DNA from: Candidatus Latescibacterota bacterium
Lineage (GTDB): Bacteria > Latescibacterota > UBA2968 > UBA8231
Direction of reading: 5' to 3'
Length of the DNA: 44,002 nucleotides
Assembly: GCA_009691525.1 (NCBI GenBank)
Contig: SICG01000015.1
Span: forward strand, 1 to 44,002
Part shown: piece by piece, positions 28,030-36,247 of the stretch
Position numbering within the stretch: position 1 is the first letter of the stretch
Layout of the letters: every line of letters begins with the position of its first letter
Made by a program: the position numbers and the translations under genes
The notes under the pieces: model-generated
Told to the model about the DNA's origin: nothing
Database searches by the model: none
Seen by the model: only the letters and a program-made list of their open reading frames with translations

Positions 28030-28051
28030 CCTGAAGGGGGGGAGCTAGTTT
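28023..28051 (+). promoter_or_regulatory. Plus-strand promoter of the SGNH-YfhO-DUF2723 operon
   Basis: A perfect TTGACA, a 17-base G-rich spacer and TAGTTT (three of six). A start near 28058 would give a short leader to the TTG at 28077. It shares its -35 with the divergent promoter. Confidence 0.45.
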
Positions 28052-28076
28052 CGCTGAGTCTGCAGAGGAGGGGGTA

Positions 28077-29207
28077 TTGAAAAGCAGCAAGCTGTTGCTG
28101 GCGTCGATAGGTCTGCTGGCCGGCCTGGTCCTAGGTGAGGTGGGGTTGCGGTTTGTCGTCCCTCAGGTCTACCGCCGTCCCCCAGTATGGCAGTTCGACC
28201 CCGAGCTTGGGTGGTTTCACCGGCCCTCGACTTCGGGGTGGCTGGTCAGTCCAGAATTCTCTGTCGAGTACCGCATCAATGCCGCTGGTTTGCGGGACCG
28301 CGAGGGGGCGCGCGAGAAAACCGCTGGACAGTGGCGGCTCTTGTGTTTTGGCGATTCCTTCGTCGAGGGCTGGGGGGTAAAACAGGATGAGCGGGTCAGC
28401 GAAGGGCTGGCAGCGCGACTCCCTGGGGTGGAGGTGATCAATTTCGGCGTGGCCGGATACGGCACCGACCAGGAATGGTTGCTCTTTGAAAAGCAGGGGC
28501 AGCAGTACCAACCCGATTTTGTCGTGCTCTTTTTTTATGGCAACGACCTGTGGAATAACGCCGCGCGTCAGGGCATCGGGGCCGAGCGGGGGTACAAGCC
28601 CTTCTTCCAGTTGGAGCCCGGTGGCCGGCTGCAACTGAAGGGAGTGCCGGTGAAAAAAGTGCCCTTCTGGGACCAGGAAGAAGGGCCCTGGCGACGCCAG
28701 GTGGAAACCTATTTGCAGGAACACCTGCATCTGTACGCTTTCTCGAGGAAGACCATGGCCCCGGAGATTCCGGTCCAGCAGCAAGAGCGCTACTACCAGG
28801 GTCTGTACGGCAGTGGGGAAGACCAGGCCGTCGCGAACTGGGAACTGACCGGGCGCCTGTTGGAGGCTTTTGCCCTCAGTGCTGAGCGTGCCGGTGCGCA
28901 GTTGCTGCTGGTCTATGTGCCGGCCCTGGTTCAGATCGAGGATGAAGACTGGAAGATGAAACGCGAATTGCACGGTCTGGCCGGAGAGTACGACCTACAA
29001 AAGCCGGACCGTCAGCTCCAGCAGCTGGCGGAGCGCTACCACCTTCCTTTTCTCGATCTGTATGCGGCTTTCAAGGAACAAGCCCGGACCCGAACCCTCT
29101 ACCACCGGGACAGTCACTGGAATGCCCAGGGTCATGCGCTGGCGGCAGATGAAGTGGCAGCGCTCGTGCTGATCCAGATGAGTGGCCGGGCAGGAGGCCG
29201 TCCATGA
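28077..29207 (+). CDS. Membrane-anchored SGNH/GDSL-like hydrolase
   Basis: This 376-residue protein starts at a TTG with a strong GAGGAGGGGG site. A single N-terminal membrane segment (KLLLASIGLLAGLVLG) places the rest outside the cytoplasm. Catalytic motifs follow the SGNH order: FGDSF with Ser94, GVAGYGT, GNDLWNN, and RDSHW with Asp345 and His347. The last resembles the DxHW of AlgJ/AlgX-type acetyl-transfer proteins. Roles in such families are acetylation or deacetylation of surface polysaccharide. Its stop overlaps the YfhO-like gene start (ATGA), so the two are coupled. Substrate is inferred from neighbours. Confidence 0.85.
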   Translation: MKSSKLLLASIGLLAGLVLGEVGLRFVVPQVYRRPPVWQFDPELGWFHRPSTSGWLVSPEFSVEYRINAAGLRDREGAREKTAGQWRLLCFGDSFVEGWGVKQDERVSEGLAARLPGVEVINFGVAGYGTDQEWLLFEKQGQQYQPDFVVLFFYGNDLWNNAARQGIGAERGYKPFFQLEPGGRLQLKGVPVKKVPFWDQEEGPWRRQVETYLQEHLHLYAFSRKTMAPEIPVQQQERYYQGLYGSGEDQAVANWELTGRLLEAFALSAERAGAQLLLVYVPALVQIEDEDWKMKRELHGLAGEYDLQKPDRQLQQLAERYHLPFLDLYAAFKEQARTRTLYHRDSHWNAQGHALAADEVAALVLIQMSGRAGGRP

Positions 29208-31663
29208 ACCGGCCGCTGTGGCAGCGAGAGGCCGCGATGTTGGCTTTGATCGCCCTGGCGGTGTTGGGATTTTTCTGGAAGGCAGCGATCCTGCAGGGGA
29301 CCTTCTTCGTGCAGGATATGATGATCCAGAATTATCCCTTCCGCGATTTTTTCGCTCGCGCCCTCCGCCACTTAGCGCTGCCCCTGTGGACGCCGGAAAT
29401 CAACTTCGGTTTTCCGCTCTTCGCCGAAGGCCAGGCCGGGATTCTTTATCCCTTTAATCTTATCTGTGCGCTGTTCTTGCCCACCTACGCGGCGATCAAT
29501 TTCAACATCGTCTTTCACTTCTGGCTGGCCGGGGCCGGCACCTACGGCTTGCTGCGCGTTATCGGCTGCCTGCGGCCGGCAGCCTTGGTCGGGGGCCTGA
29601 GCTATTGCTGTAGTGGCTACCTGGTGGTACGGGCCATGTCCCCCAACTACGTGGACGTCTGCGCCTGGATGCCGGTGTGCCTGTTGCTGATCGAACTGGC
29701 GCTGCAGCGCGGCGACTGGCGACTGGTGCTGGGCGCCGCCCTGGTGGTGGGCATGCAGTGGCTGGCTGGGCATCCGCAAGCGACGTTTTATTCGGTGGGG
29801 GCCTGCAGCCTTTTTGCCCTGTACCGCGGCTGGCAGCAGGGGTGGAAAACAGCGGCTTTGCTCGGCGTGGGGGTGCCGCTGCTGGGGCTCGGTCTGGCGG
29901 CCGTGCAGCTCCTTCCCACCGCCGAACTGGTGCGGATCTCCTCTCGGGGGCAGGGGGTGAGCATGGAGCAGTTTGTCAGCATGTCGCTGCCCCCCGAGCG
30001 GCTGATCACCCTGCTCTTGCCCAACTTCTTCGGCAACGATTCGACCGGTTCCTACTGGGGACAGCGAGAGGGTTTCTTCATCCAACTCTGCCCCTATGTG
30101 GGGGTGCTGCCCTTCCTGTTGAGCCTGGTGGCCCTGCGGCGCCGGCGGGACCAATACACTTGTTTCTTCGGCGTGTTGGGGGGGCTGGCGCTGATCCTGG
30201 CCCTGGGCCACTATACCGAATTTTTCGCCCTGCTCTACCATTTTCCGGGCCTGAAATTCTTCCGCATCCCCACCCGCTTTTTGCTCTGGCTGACCCTGGC
30301 GATGGCGGTGCTCGCCGGATTGGGGGTCGACCACATCCTCCGCTCTCCCCAGCGCCGAGGGGCCGGGGTGTGGTGGGCCTGTGCCATCCTGGGCGGGGCG
30401 GCGTTGAGCATGGCCTGGATGAACCACCAGGTATTGCTGGGGGGGGTGAGTGGGCTGCGCTTGCCGGGTCAGGAGCAGGTGGCTGGGTTCCTTCACTATC
30501 AGCAGGAGTTGCGCTGGGATTTGGTCCGTTGCCTGGTCATGCTGGGACTGGGCGGGTTGGTGGCCACCACTCAGGGCAATACGGATTGGCGGCTGCGTGT
30601 CCTGCCCTGGGCGGTGCCTTTGGCCTTGTATGCGGACCTTTACAGCTTTGGCGCCGATTTTAATGGTCTGGTGGAACCCGAAATCTATCTGAGCCAACCC
30701 CAAAGCGCTGCCCTCATCCACAAGGACGCGCAGGGGGCGGGGGGCATGGCGCCGCGGCTGCTGAGCCTGGTCTCCGAGGAAAACTCGTCCTATGACTGGC
30801 ATTCGGGGTGGGCGGTGGATCAGCGGTCATACCGGGCCTATCCCCAGACCCTCCGCATGTACACGGCGAGCCAGTATGAGTTGGCCGGCGCCCTGCCGGG
30901 GTGGAGCCCGCTGCACCTGATGCGGCACTGGGAGTTTGTGCGCGAGTACCCGGCCGTCATGGATCTGGCAGGAGTCCAGTATGTGCTCAGCTGCCGGCCC
31001 CTATCCGGGCAGAGCCTGGAAGCCATCGCCGAAGGGGAGGTCAAGGTGTATCGCAATCGCACCGCCCTCCCCCGCGCCTACCTCGTACCGCGGTTTCGCT
31101 TGGTGCCCGACACCAGGGAACGGCTGCAGCTCCTGCGCGACCCGCATTTCGATCCCAGGCAGGAGGTGCTGCTCGAAACCGATCCGGGGCTAGAGGGGTC
31201 AGCGGAGAGGCCGATGGGAACCGTGCGAGTAAAATCCTATGCGCCAGAAGAAGTGCAACTGGAGCTGGAGCAGAGCCAGCCGGGATTGCTGGTTTTGACC
31301 GATACCTTCTATCCGGGGTGGCACGCCTATGTGGATGGGATCGAACGCCCGATCCTCCAGGCCAACCACGTTTTCCGGGCCGTGGCCGTGGCCGGGGACA
31401 GTCGCCAGGTGGTCTTCAGTTACGAACCTGAGAGTTTCCGGTACGGTATTTGGGTCAGCCTGTTTTCCCTGGCCCTGCTGGTCCTGGTGGGCTGGCGCCT
31501 TGCCCGGTCCCCGCTGGTCGTCCAGCAGGTCAGCGATCGGGCGACTGGCAAGCTGAGACTGTGGACCCTCCAGGTGATGCTCATCGTGCTGGTCCACGGC
31601 GTGATCCACCAGGGGCCGGCCTGGATGGAGAGCCTGGAGCGCGGCCACCTGTTCGGTTATTGA
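29204..31663 (+). CDS. YfhO-like multi-pass membrane protein
   Basis: This 819-residue protein has about twelve hydrophobic segments in its first 500 residues. A soluble C-terminal region contains LVLTDTFYPGWHAYVDG and ILQANHVFRAVAVAG, the signature of the YfhO family, followed by a final membrane helix. YfhO proteins are thought to act as lipid-linked glycosyltransferases on lipoteichoic acid or other surface glycans. The NYPFRDFFARALRHLALPLWTPEINFGFP-type opening is typical: an early extracytoplasmic loop with acidic residues (QDMMIQN) expected at the active site. It is coupled to the SGNH gene and precedes a DUF2723 transferase. Confidence 0.85.
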   Translation: MNRPLWQREAAMLALIALAVLGFFWKAAILQGTFFVQDMMIQNYPFRDFFARALRHLALPLWTPEINFGFPLFAEGQAGILYPFNLICALFLPTYAAINFNIVFHFWLAGAGTYGLLRVIGCLRPAALVGGLSYCCSGYLVVRAMSPNYVDVCAWMPVCLLLIELALQRGDWRLVLGAALVVGMQWLAGHPQATFYSVGACSLFALYRGWQQGWKTAALLGVGVPLLGLGLAAVQLLPTAELVRISSRGQGVSMEQFVSMSLPPERLITLLLPNFFGNDSTGSYWGQREGFFIQLCPYVGVLPFLLSLVALRRRRDQYTCFFGVLGGLALILALGHYTEFFALLYHFPGLKFFRIPTRFLLWLTLAMAVLAGLGVDHILRSPQRRGAGVWWACAILGGAALSMAWMNHQVLLGGVSGLRLPGQEQVAGFLHYQQELRWDLVRCLVMLGLGGLVATTQGNTDWRLRVLPWAVPLALYADLYSFGADFNGLVEPEIYLSQPQSAALIHKDAQGAGGMAPRLLSLVSEENSSYDWHSGWAVDQRSYRAYPQTLRMYTASQYELAGALPGWSPLHLMRHWEFVREYPAVMDLAGVQYVLSCRPLSGQSLEAIAEGEVKVYRNRTALPRAYLVPRFRLVPDTRERLQLLRDPHFDPRQEVLLETDPGLEGSAERPMGTVRVKSYAPEEVQLELEQSQPGLLVLTDTFYPGWHAYVDGIERPILQANHVFRAVAVAGDSRQVVFSYEPESFRYGIWVSLFSLALLVLVGWRLARSPLVVQQVSDRATGKLRLWTLQVMLIVLVHGVIHQGPAWMESLERGHLFGY

Positions 31664-31668
31664 GTAAA

Positions 31669-33543
31669 ATGGGGCTGCTGGCCGGATACTGGAGCGGGGT
31701 GGCGGCCTGGGCAGTGAGTCTGGCCGCCTATGTATTCACCCTTTGTCCCACGGTGTACGTCGAAGGTTCGGGAGAACTGATCGGCGCTACTTATTTGCTG
31801 GGCACCCCCCATCCCACTGGTTATCCCCTGTTCTGCCTGGCCGGACGCCTCTTCGCCCTCCTCCTTCCCGGTATTGATCCCGCCTACGAGATCAACCTCT
31901 TCTCCGCCTTTTGCGGTTCCCTGGCTGTTGGAACCTTGAGCGTCTTTCTGCAACTGCGCGGCCTGCATCCCTGGATCGCCTTGGGGGTGGCCCTCGGGTT
32001 TGGGTTCTCGGCCACCTTCTGGAGCCAGGTGGTGATCGCCGAGGTCTACGGTATGGCCATGCTCGGAGCGGTGTTGCTGCTGTGGGCGGGAGTGCGTGCC
32101 GTCGAGGGAGGGGAAAGGCAGTGGCTGCAGTTGGCCTATATAGCCGGCCTGGGTCTGACCCTGCACTTGAGTTTGGTGCTGATCCTGCCCGGCATCGGCC
32201 TGCTGATCTGGTGGAAAAATAGGCGACTGCTGGCGGGGGACCAAGTGGCCAAAGGCCTGGGGTTTTTTGCCTTGGGCCAAAGTCCCAATCTGTACCTCCT
32301 CCTCCGCAATGGGAAGGGAACTGGTTTTCACTGGGGGGTGATGAGTTCGGCGGGTCAATGGTGGGATCATTTCAGCGGGTCCCTGTACCGGGATTCCTTC
32401 TTCTCCTTGCCCGCGGCTGGCATGCTGCTCAATCTGCAGCGGTGGGTGGGACAGATGTGGTCGGAATTTCACCCCCTGCTGGTGCCTTTGCTCTTGTGGG
32501 GGGCTTGGGCGGGGTACCGGCGGGACCGGTTCCTCTGGTGGGGGGTAGTTGCCACCGGGCTGTGCAATTTGGTGGTAGCGCTCAATTACCACCGCGATCC
32601 GAACGGCATAGGGGTATTCTTTCTGCTCAGTATTCTGGGCATGGCGTTTTTTCTGGGGTGGGGCGTTGCGGATCTGCTGGAGCGCTGGCAGCGGACCAGG
32701 AACACCCCTCTGGCTTATGCCCTGGCTGGATTTTCGGTGGCGGGGTTGGTTTTTGCCCTTCACCACGCTTCCGCCGACCGCCACCAGAATCACATCGCCA
32801 GACAGTACGGCAGCGATATCCTCGACTGCCTGCCCCAGGGGTCGATCCTGTTGGCCGAGGGGGACGATGCCGCTTTCATTCTCGATTACCTCCAGCGCCT
32901 GGAGGGATTGAGACCAGATGTCACCCTATACAATCGCATGGGGCGGGGCCGGGACCTGCTCAGGAGGGAGGAATTGAGTCTGGATCCGGCCCAGCAGTTC
33001 AGACTGAGAGTGGAGCGGGAAGCACAACTGCTCACCCAGCAGGACCGGCCGGTCTATTATCTCTTTGCCAGACGTTTGGTGGTAGAAGGTTATCGCCTGG
33101 TTCCGGCGGGCCTGGTTTACCGCGTCTGGCCCACTGCGCTGCCGGTGCCGCCAGATTGGTCGGCCCGCGAACCTGTCATGGACAACGCCCACGACCCAGG
33201 ATGGTTCAGGGACCCCTGGGTCCGCAAGATCCAGGCCAATTATGTTTTTATGCGGGGTGAGGTCCTGATATCTCGGGGGGATACTACTGCGGCCCTGGAC
33301 GCGTACCGCCAGGCCGCCAACCTGGCTTACGACTCGCGCACCACCCGTTTCAATACTGCGTTGATGATGTTGAGAAACAATCGCTTGGAAGAAGCTTGGC
33401 AGCAGGGGCAGGCCGCCTTGAAGGTAGATCCCTGGTACCCGGAGGTCTATACCCTGCTGGCGCAGGTCAGGATGCGGGAGGGCCGCCGGGCCGAGGCAGA
33501 TGAGCTGCTCAAAAAAGCAGATAAAATGAGCAGGGAACCTTGA
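31669..33543 (+). CDS. DUF2723 family glycosyltransferase with C-terminal TPRs
   Basis: This 624-residue protein starts at ATG 31669, five bases after the previous stop; the track start at 31450 lies inside the YfhO gene. The opening (YVFTLCPTVYVEGSGELIGA, then LGTPHPTGYPLF) is the hallmark of DUF2723, a family related to protein O-mannosyltransferases that use polyprenyl-linked sugars. About ten membrane segments follow. The C-terminal 120 residues contain tetratricopeptide-like repeats (TTAALDAYRQAANLAYDS, EEAWQQGQAALKVDPWYPE). It likely glycosylates surface proteins or lipids. It belongs to one operon with the YfhO and SGNH genes. Confidence 0.88.
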   Translation: MGLLAGYWSGVAAWAVSLAAYVFTLCPTVYVEGSGELIGATYLLGTPHPTGYPLFCLAGRLFALLLPGIDPAYEINLFSAFCGSLAVGTLSVFLQLRGLHPWIALGVALGFGFSATFWSQVVIAEVYGMAMLGAVLLLWAGVRAVEGGERQWLQLAYIAGLGLTLHLSLVLILPGIGLLIWWKNRRLLAGDQVAKGLGFFALGQSPNLYLLLRNGKGTGFHWGVMSSAGQWWDHFSGSLYRDSFFSLPAAGMLLNLQRWVGQMWSEFHPLLVPLLLWGAWAGYRRDRFLWWGVVATGLCNLVVALNYHRDPNGIGVFFLLSILGMAFFLGWGVADLLERWQRTRNTPLAYALAGFSVAGLVFALHHASADRHQNHIARQYGSDILDCLPQGSILLAEGDDAAFILDYLQRLEGLRPDVTLYNRMGRGRDLLRREELSLDPAQQFRLRVEREAQLLTQQDRPVYYLFARRLVVEGYRLVPAGLVYRVWPTALPVPPDWSAREPVMDNAHDPGWFRDPWVRKIQANYVFMRGEVLISRGDTTAALDAYRQAANLAYDSRTTRFNTALMMLRNNRLEEAWQQGQAALKVDPWYPEVYTLLAQVRMREGRRAEADELLKKADKMSREP

Positions 33544-33615
33544 CGGGGTTCCGGGGGATGGTTACCTTGCGGCCCAGGAGTCTCTCTGCTTTTTTGGCCC
33601 CGGAGGTCTGCGCGT

Positions 33616-34077
33616 ATGGCAGGGAAATGGGAGCGGTTGCTCACGCTCAACCGCATCGTGGTGGGGCTGCAGGCCAAGCGCAACAGGGAGGCCATCAGGG
33701 AATTGGCTGGCGTGCTGCAGGGGGATGAGGCTATCGAGGATTATAAAGCCCTGCTGACCGATCTGATGCGCCGCGAGGAACACGGCTGGACTTGCATCGG
33801 CAAAGGCGTCGCCATTCCCCATGTGCACGAAGACAGCATCAGGAGCCAGCGCCTGGCCATCGGCATCTCCCGCGAGGGGATCGATTTCGGGGCGCCAGAC
33901 GGCCAGCCCATTCACCTGATTGCCCTACTGGCTACCCCCAAGAAGCACCAATCCCAACATCTCGAACTGCTGGCAGCCTTGTCCCGCCTAGTGCAGAGCG
34001 ACGAGAGGCGCCTCCAACTGATGCAGGCCAATGACGCAGCGGAGGTATTGGAGATTTTTAAGAAGATCGGCAAATAG
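33616..34077 (+). CDS. PTS EIIA component, fructose/nitrogen (PtsN) type
   Basis: This 153-residue protein has the EIIA-fructose/Ntr fold with phosphorylatable His69 in GVAIPHVH, preceded by RREEHGWTCIGKG and followed by LIALLATPKKHQSQHLELLAALSRL. Free-standing EIIA proteins of this type usually regulate by phospho-relay rather than transport sugar. No EIIB, EIIC, HPr or EI gene is in the window. GGAGG lies about ten bases before the ATG. It lies 72 bases after the DUF2723 gene and ends at a strong terminator, so it may close that operon. Confidence 0.88.
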   Translation: MAGKWERLLTLNRIVVGLQAKRNREAIRELAGVLQGDEAIEDYKALLTDLMRREEHGWTCIGKGVAIPHVHEDSIRSQRLAIGISREGIDFGAPDGQPIHLIALLATPKKHQSQHLELLAALSRLVQSDERRLQLMQANDAAEVLEIFKKIGK

Positions 34078-34096
34078 GTGGGGCAGTTTCGCGCTT

Positions 34097-34127
34097 GGCT
34101 CTGGAATTGAGGTCCAGAGCCTTTTTT
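34097..34127 (+). terminator. Intrinsic terminator after the EIIA gene
   Basis: A perfect 9-bp stem (GGCTCTGGA / TCCAGAGCC) with a 7-base loop is followed directly by TTTTTT. It separates the surface-glycan operon from the helicase-nuclease operon. Confidence 0.9.
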
Positions 34128-34174
34128 AGTTGCTGCACAACAGGTTATCCGGTGTATTGACAAGGGCTCATTCT

Positions 34175-36247
34175 ATGGACCCAGCGCCGAGGCGAACGCC
34201 AAAGTGGCTTCCCGGATCCAAGCAGACCTGTTTCGTCGCAGGCAGGGTGGGCGCCGGTACCCGCGAAATCCTGGGGGGGCACCTGCGCGAGTTGCTGGAG
34301 TCTGGCGTCCCGGGTTATTCCATCCTGGTGCTGCTGCCCGACCGCTCTACTCGCGAGCAGTACCAGACCCTGATTTCCCGCTTCGATCTGGGGCCTTTGG
34401 GGGCGGTAGAGATCAATACCTACTACGGCCTGGCCAGCCGTCTGGTGCGTCTGTTCTGGCCCCTGGTCGCCGCCGATGCTGGTTTCGCTTCCCCCCAACG
34501 GCCGCCCGTATTTCTCACCTACGAAACAGCCCAGTACCTGATGGGTGAACTCATCGCGCCTTTTCTGGACCAGGGCTACTTTGAGGGCCTGGTGCTGCGC
34601 CGGCAGCAAATCCTCTCCCAACTGCTCGACAACCTCAACAAAGCCGCGGTCAATGGTTTCCCCCTCGCCGAGGTTGGGGGCCGCCTCCACCGGGCCTGGA
34701 CCGGGGAAGAACCCCGCCTCCGCTATTATGAGCAAGCCCAGCATTGCATCGACCTATTCAGGGGGCACTGCCTCCAGCACGGGCTCCTGGATCTATCCCT
34801 GGTGGTGCAGGTTTTCCACCGGCATCTGGTGGAAAAACCGCAGTTCTGGCAGTACTTTGCCCAGCGTTACCGCCATCTGCTGGTCGAGCAGGTCGAGGAG
34901 ATGGTGCCGGTGGCCCAGGACCTGGCACAACGCCTGCTGCCGGTCTGCGATTCGGCCCTGATCGCCGGCGACCCTTGGGGGGGCTTCCGGGTGTTTATGG
35001 GGGTGGACCCCGGCGGGGTGGAGCGCCTGCAGCAGGCCTGCACCCAGGTGGTGCGCCTGGAGGAGGAAGGATCGGCGGACCTGCGGGCTTTTTCCCGTGC
35101 AGTGGGACAGGCTTTGGGCCTGGAGGTGGGGCCGCCCGAGGCGGGCCAGGCCGGCAAGGCGGTGTTGGGGTTGATCCAGGAGCGGCACCGTTTCGCGATG
35201 ATCGGGCAGGTGGCTGCAGAGGTCCTGCGCCTGGTCCAGCAGGGGGTGGCGCCGGGCGAGATCGCCGTGGTGGTGCCCCATGCCGACGGAGTTTTGCGTT
35301 TTGTCCTGGGTGAGGCGTTCAACGCAGCGCAACTGCCCTTTGCCGTGGTGCGCCGGTATGAGAGTCTGCGGGAGGAACCATCGGCCAGGGCGTGTCTGAC
35401 CTTTGCCGCCCTTGCCCATACCACCTGGGGACTCCGTCCACTCCCGTACGACGTGGCCGAAGCGCTGGGGGTGGCGCTGGGGCCGGTGGACCCTTTGCGG
35501 GCCACCTTGCTGACGCGGTTGCTCTACGACCCAGCTGAGGGGCGGCTGCGGCCCGCGGAAGAACTCAGTACCGAGGAAGGGGCGCGGATCGGCCCAGGTG
35601 TGGCGGCCAGGTACGAGCAGGTGCGCCTCTGGCTGGCTTCCTATAGCCAACTGGACCAGCCCGTCCCCATCGACCAGTTCCTGCGCCGGCTCTTCGGTGA
35701 GGTGCTTTCCGGGCCAGAACTCCAGCCGGACGCTGCGGCCATCTACAGCAAGCTGATCGCCTCGGCCACCTGGTTCAGACAGGTGGGGCCGGCCCTTGGG
35801 TTGGGGGGAAAGGCGCTGGGGCAGTGTTTTGTGGAGATGGTGTTTTCCGGGGTGGTGGCCGCCCAATTCCTGACCGGTCTGGACGTGGAGGCCGCACCCG
35901 AATCCACCGCCCTGGTGGCCCCCATCCATTCCTATCTGCTCAGCGGGCACCAGGCAACCTACCAGTTCTGGCTGGACATCGGTTCCCGGCGCTGGTGGGA
36001 GCCCCCCCAGCAGTTGCTGACCAATCCCCACGTGCTAGCCCGGCGCTGGGATCAGGCCGGCCGGTGGACCCTGGAGGCCGACCTCGAGCAGCGCAACCAA
36101 ACCCTGTACCGGCTGGTCCGCGGCCTGGCCCAGAGCTGCCGGAAGGGGATTTATCTGTGTGCCAGCGAGTTGGAGTCCAACGGTCATTTACAGGAAAGCC
36201 CCCTGCTGGATGCAGTGCAACAAGTGTTGGTGGAGGAGGGCGGATGA
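34175..36247 (+). CDS. AddB/UvrD-like subunit with degenerate Walker A
   Basis: This 690-residue protein (ATG 34175; the track start at 34130 abuts the terminator) resembles AddB-type helicase-fold proteins. It opens with an ATPase loop CFVAGRVGAGTREIL where the Walker lysine is missing, then LVLLPDRSTREQYQTL and INTYYGLASRLV. A 1A/2A-like order continues through IAVVVPHADGVLRFVL and FAVVRRYESLREEP. The missing lysine argues that it does not hydrolyse ATP but may bind DNA or recognise a Chi-like site. It lacks the C-terminal nuclease of real AddB; that function is in the third gene. Its stop overlaps the helicase start (ATGA). Confidence 0.78.
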   Translation: MDPAPRRTPKWLPGSKQTCFVAGRVGAGTREILGGHLRELLESGVPGYSILVLLPDRSTREQYQTLISRFDLGPLGAVEINTYYGLASRLVRLFWPLVAADAGFASPQRPPVFLTYETAQYLMGELIAPFLDQGYFEGLVLRRQQILSQLLDNLNKAAVNGFPLAEVGGRLHRAWTGEEPRLRYYEQAQHCIDLFRGHCLQHGLLDLSLVVQVFHRHLVEKPQFWQYFAQRYRHLLVEQVEEMVPVAQDLAQRLLPVCDSALIAGDPWGGFRVFMGVDPGGVERLQQACTQVVRLEEEGSADLRAFSRAVGQALGLEVGPPEAGQAGKAVLGLIQERHRFAMIGQVAAEVLRLVQQGVAPGEIAVVVPHADGVLRFVLGEAFNAAQLPFAVVRRYESLREEPSARACLTFAALAHTTWGLRPLPYDVAEALGVALGPVDPLRATLLTRLLYDPAEGRLRPAEELSTEEGARIGPGVAARYEQVRLWLASYSQLDQPVPIDQFLRRLFGEVLSGPELQPDAAAIYSKLIASATWFRQVGPALGLGGKALGQCFVEMVFSGVVAAQFLTGLDVEAAPESTALVAPIHSYLLSGHQATYQFWLDIGSRRWWEPPQQLLTNPHVLARRWDQAGRWTLEADLEQRNQTLYRLVRGLAQSCRKGIYLCASELESNGHLQESPLLDAVQQVLVEEGG

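Noticed and set aside
29372-30802. 476-residue minus-strand ORF
   Set aside because: It is antisense to the YfhO-like gene and rich in Gln, His and Pro with no recognisable domain or ribosome binding site.
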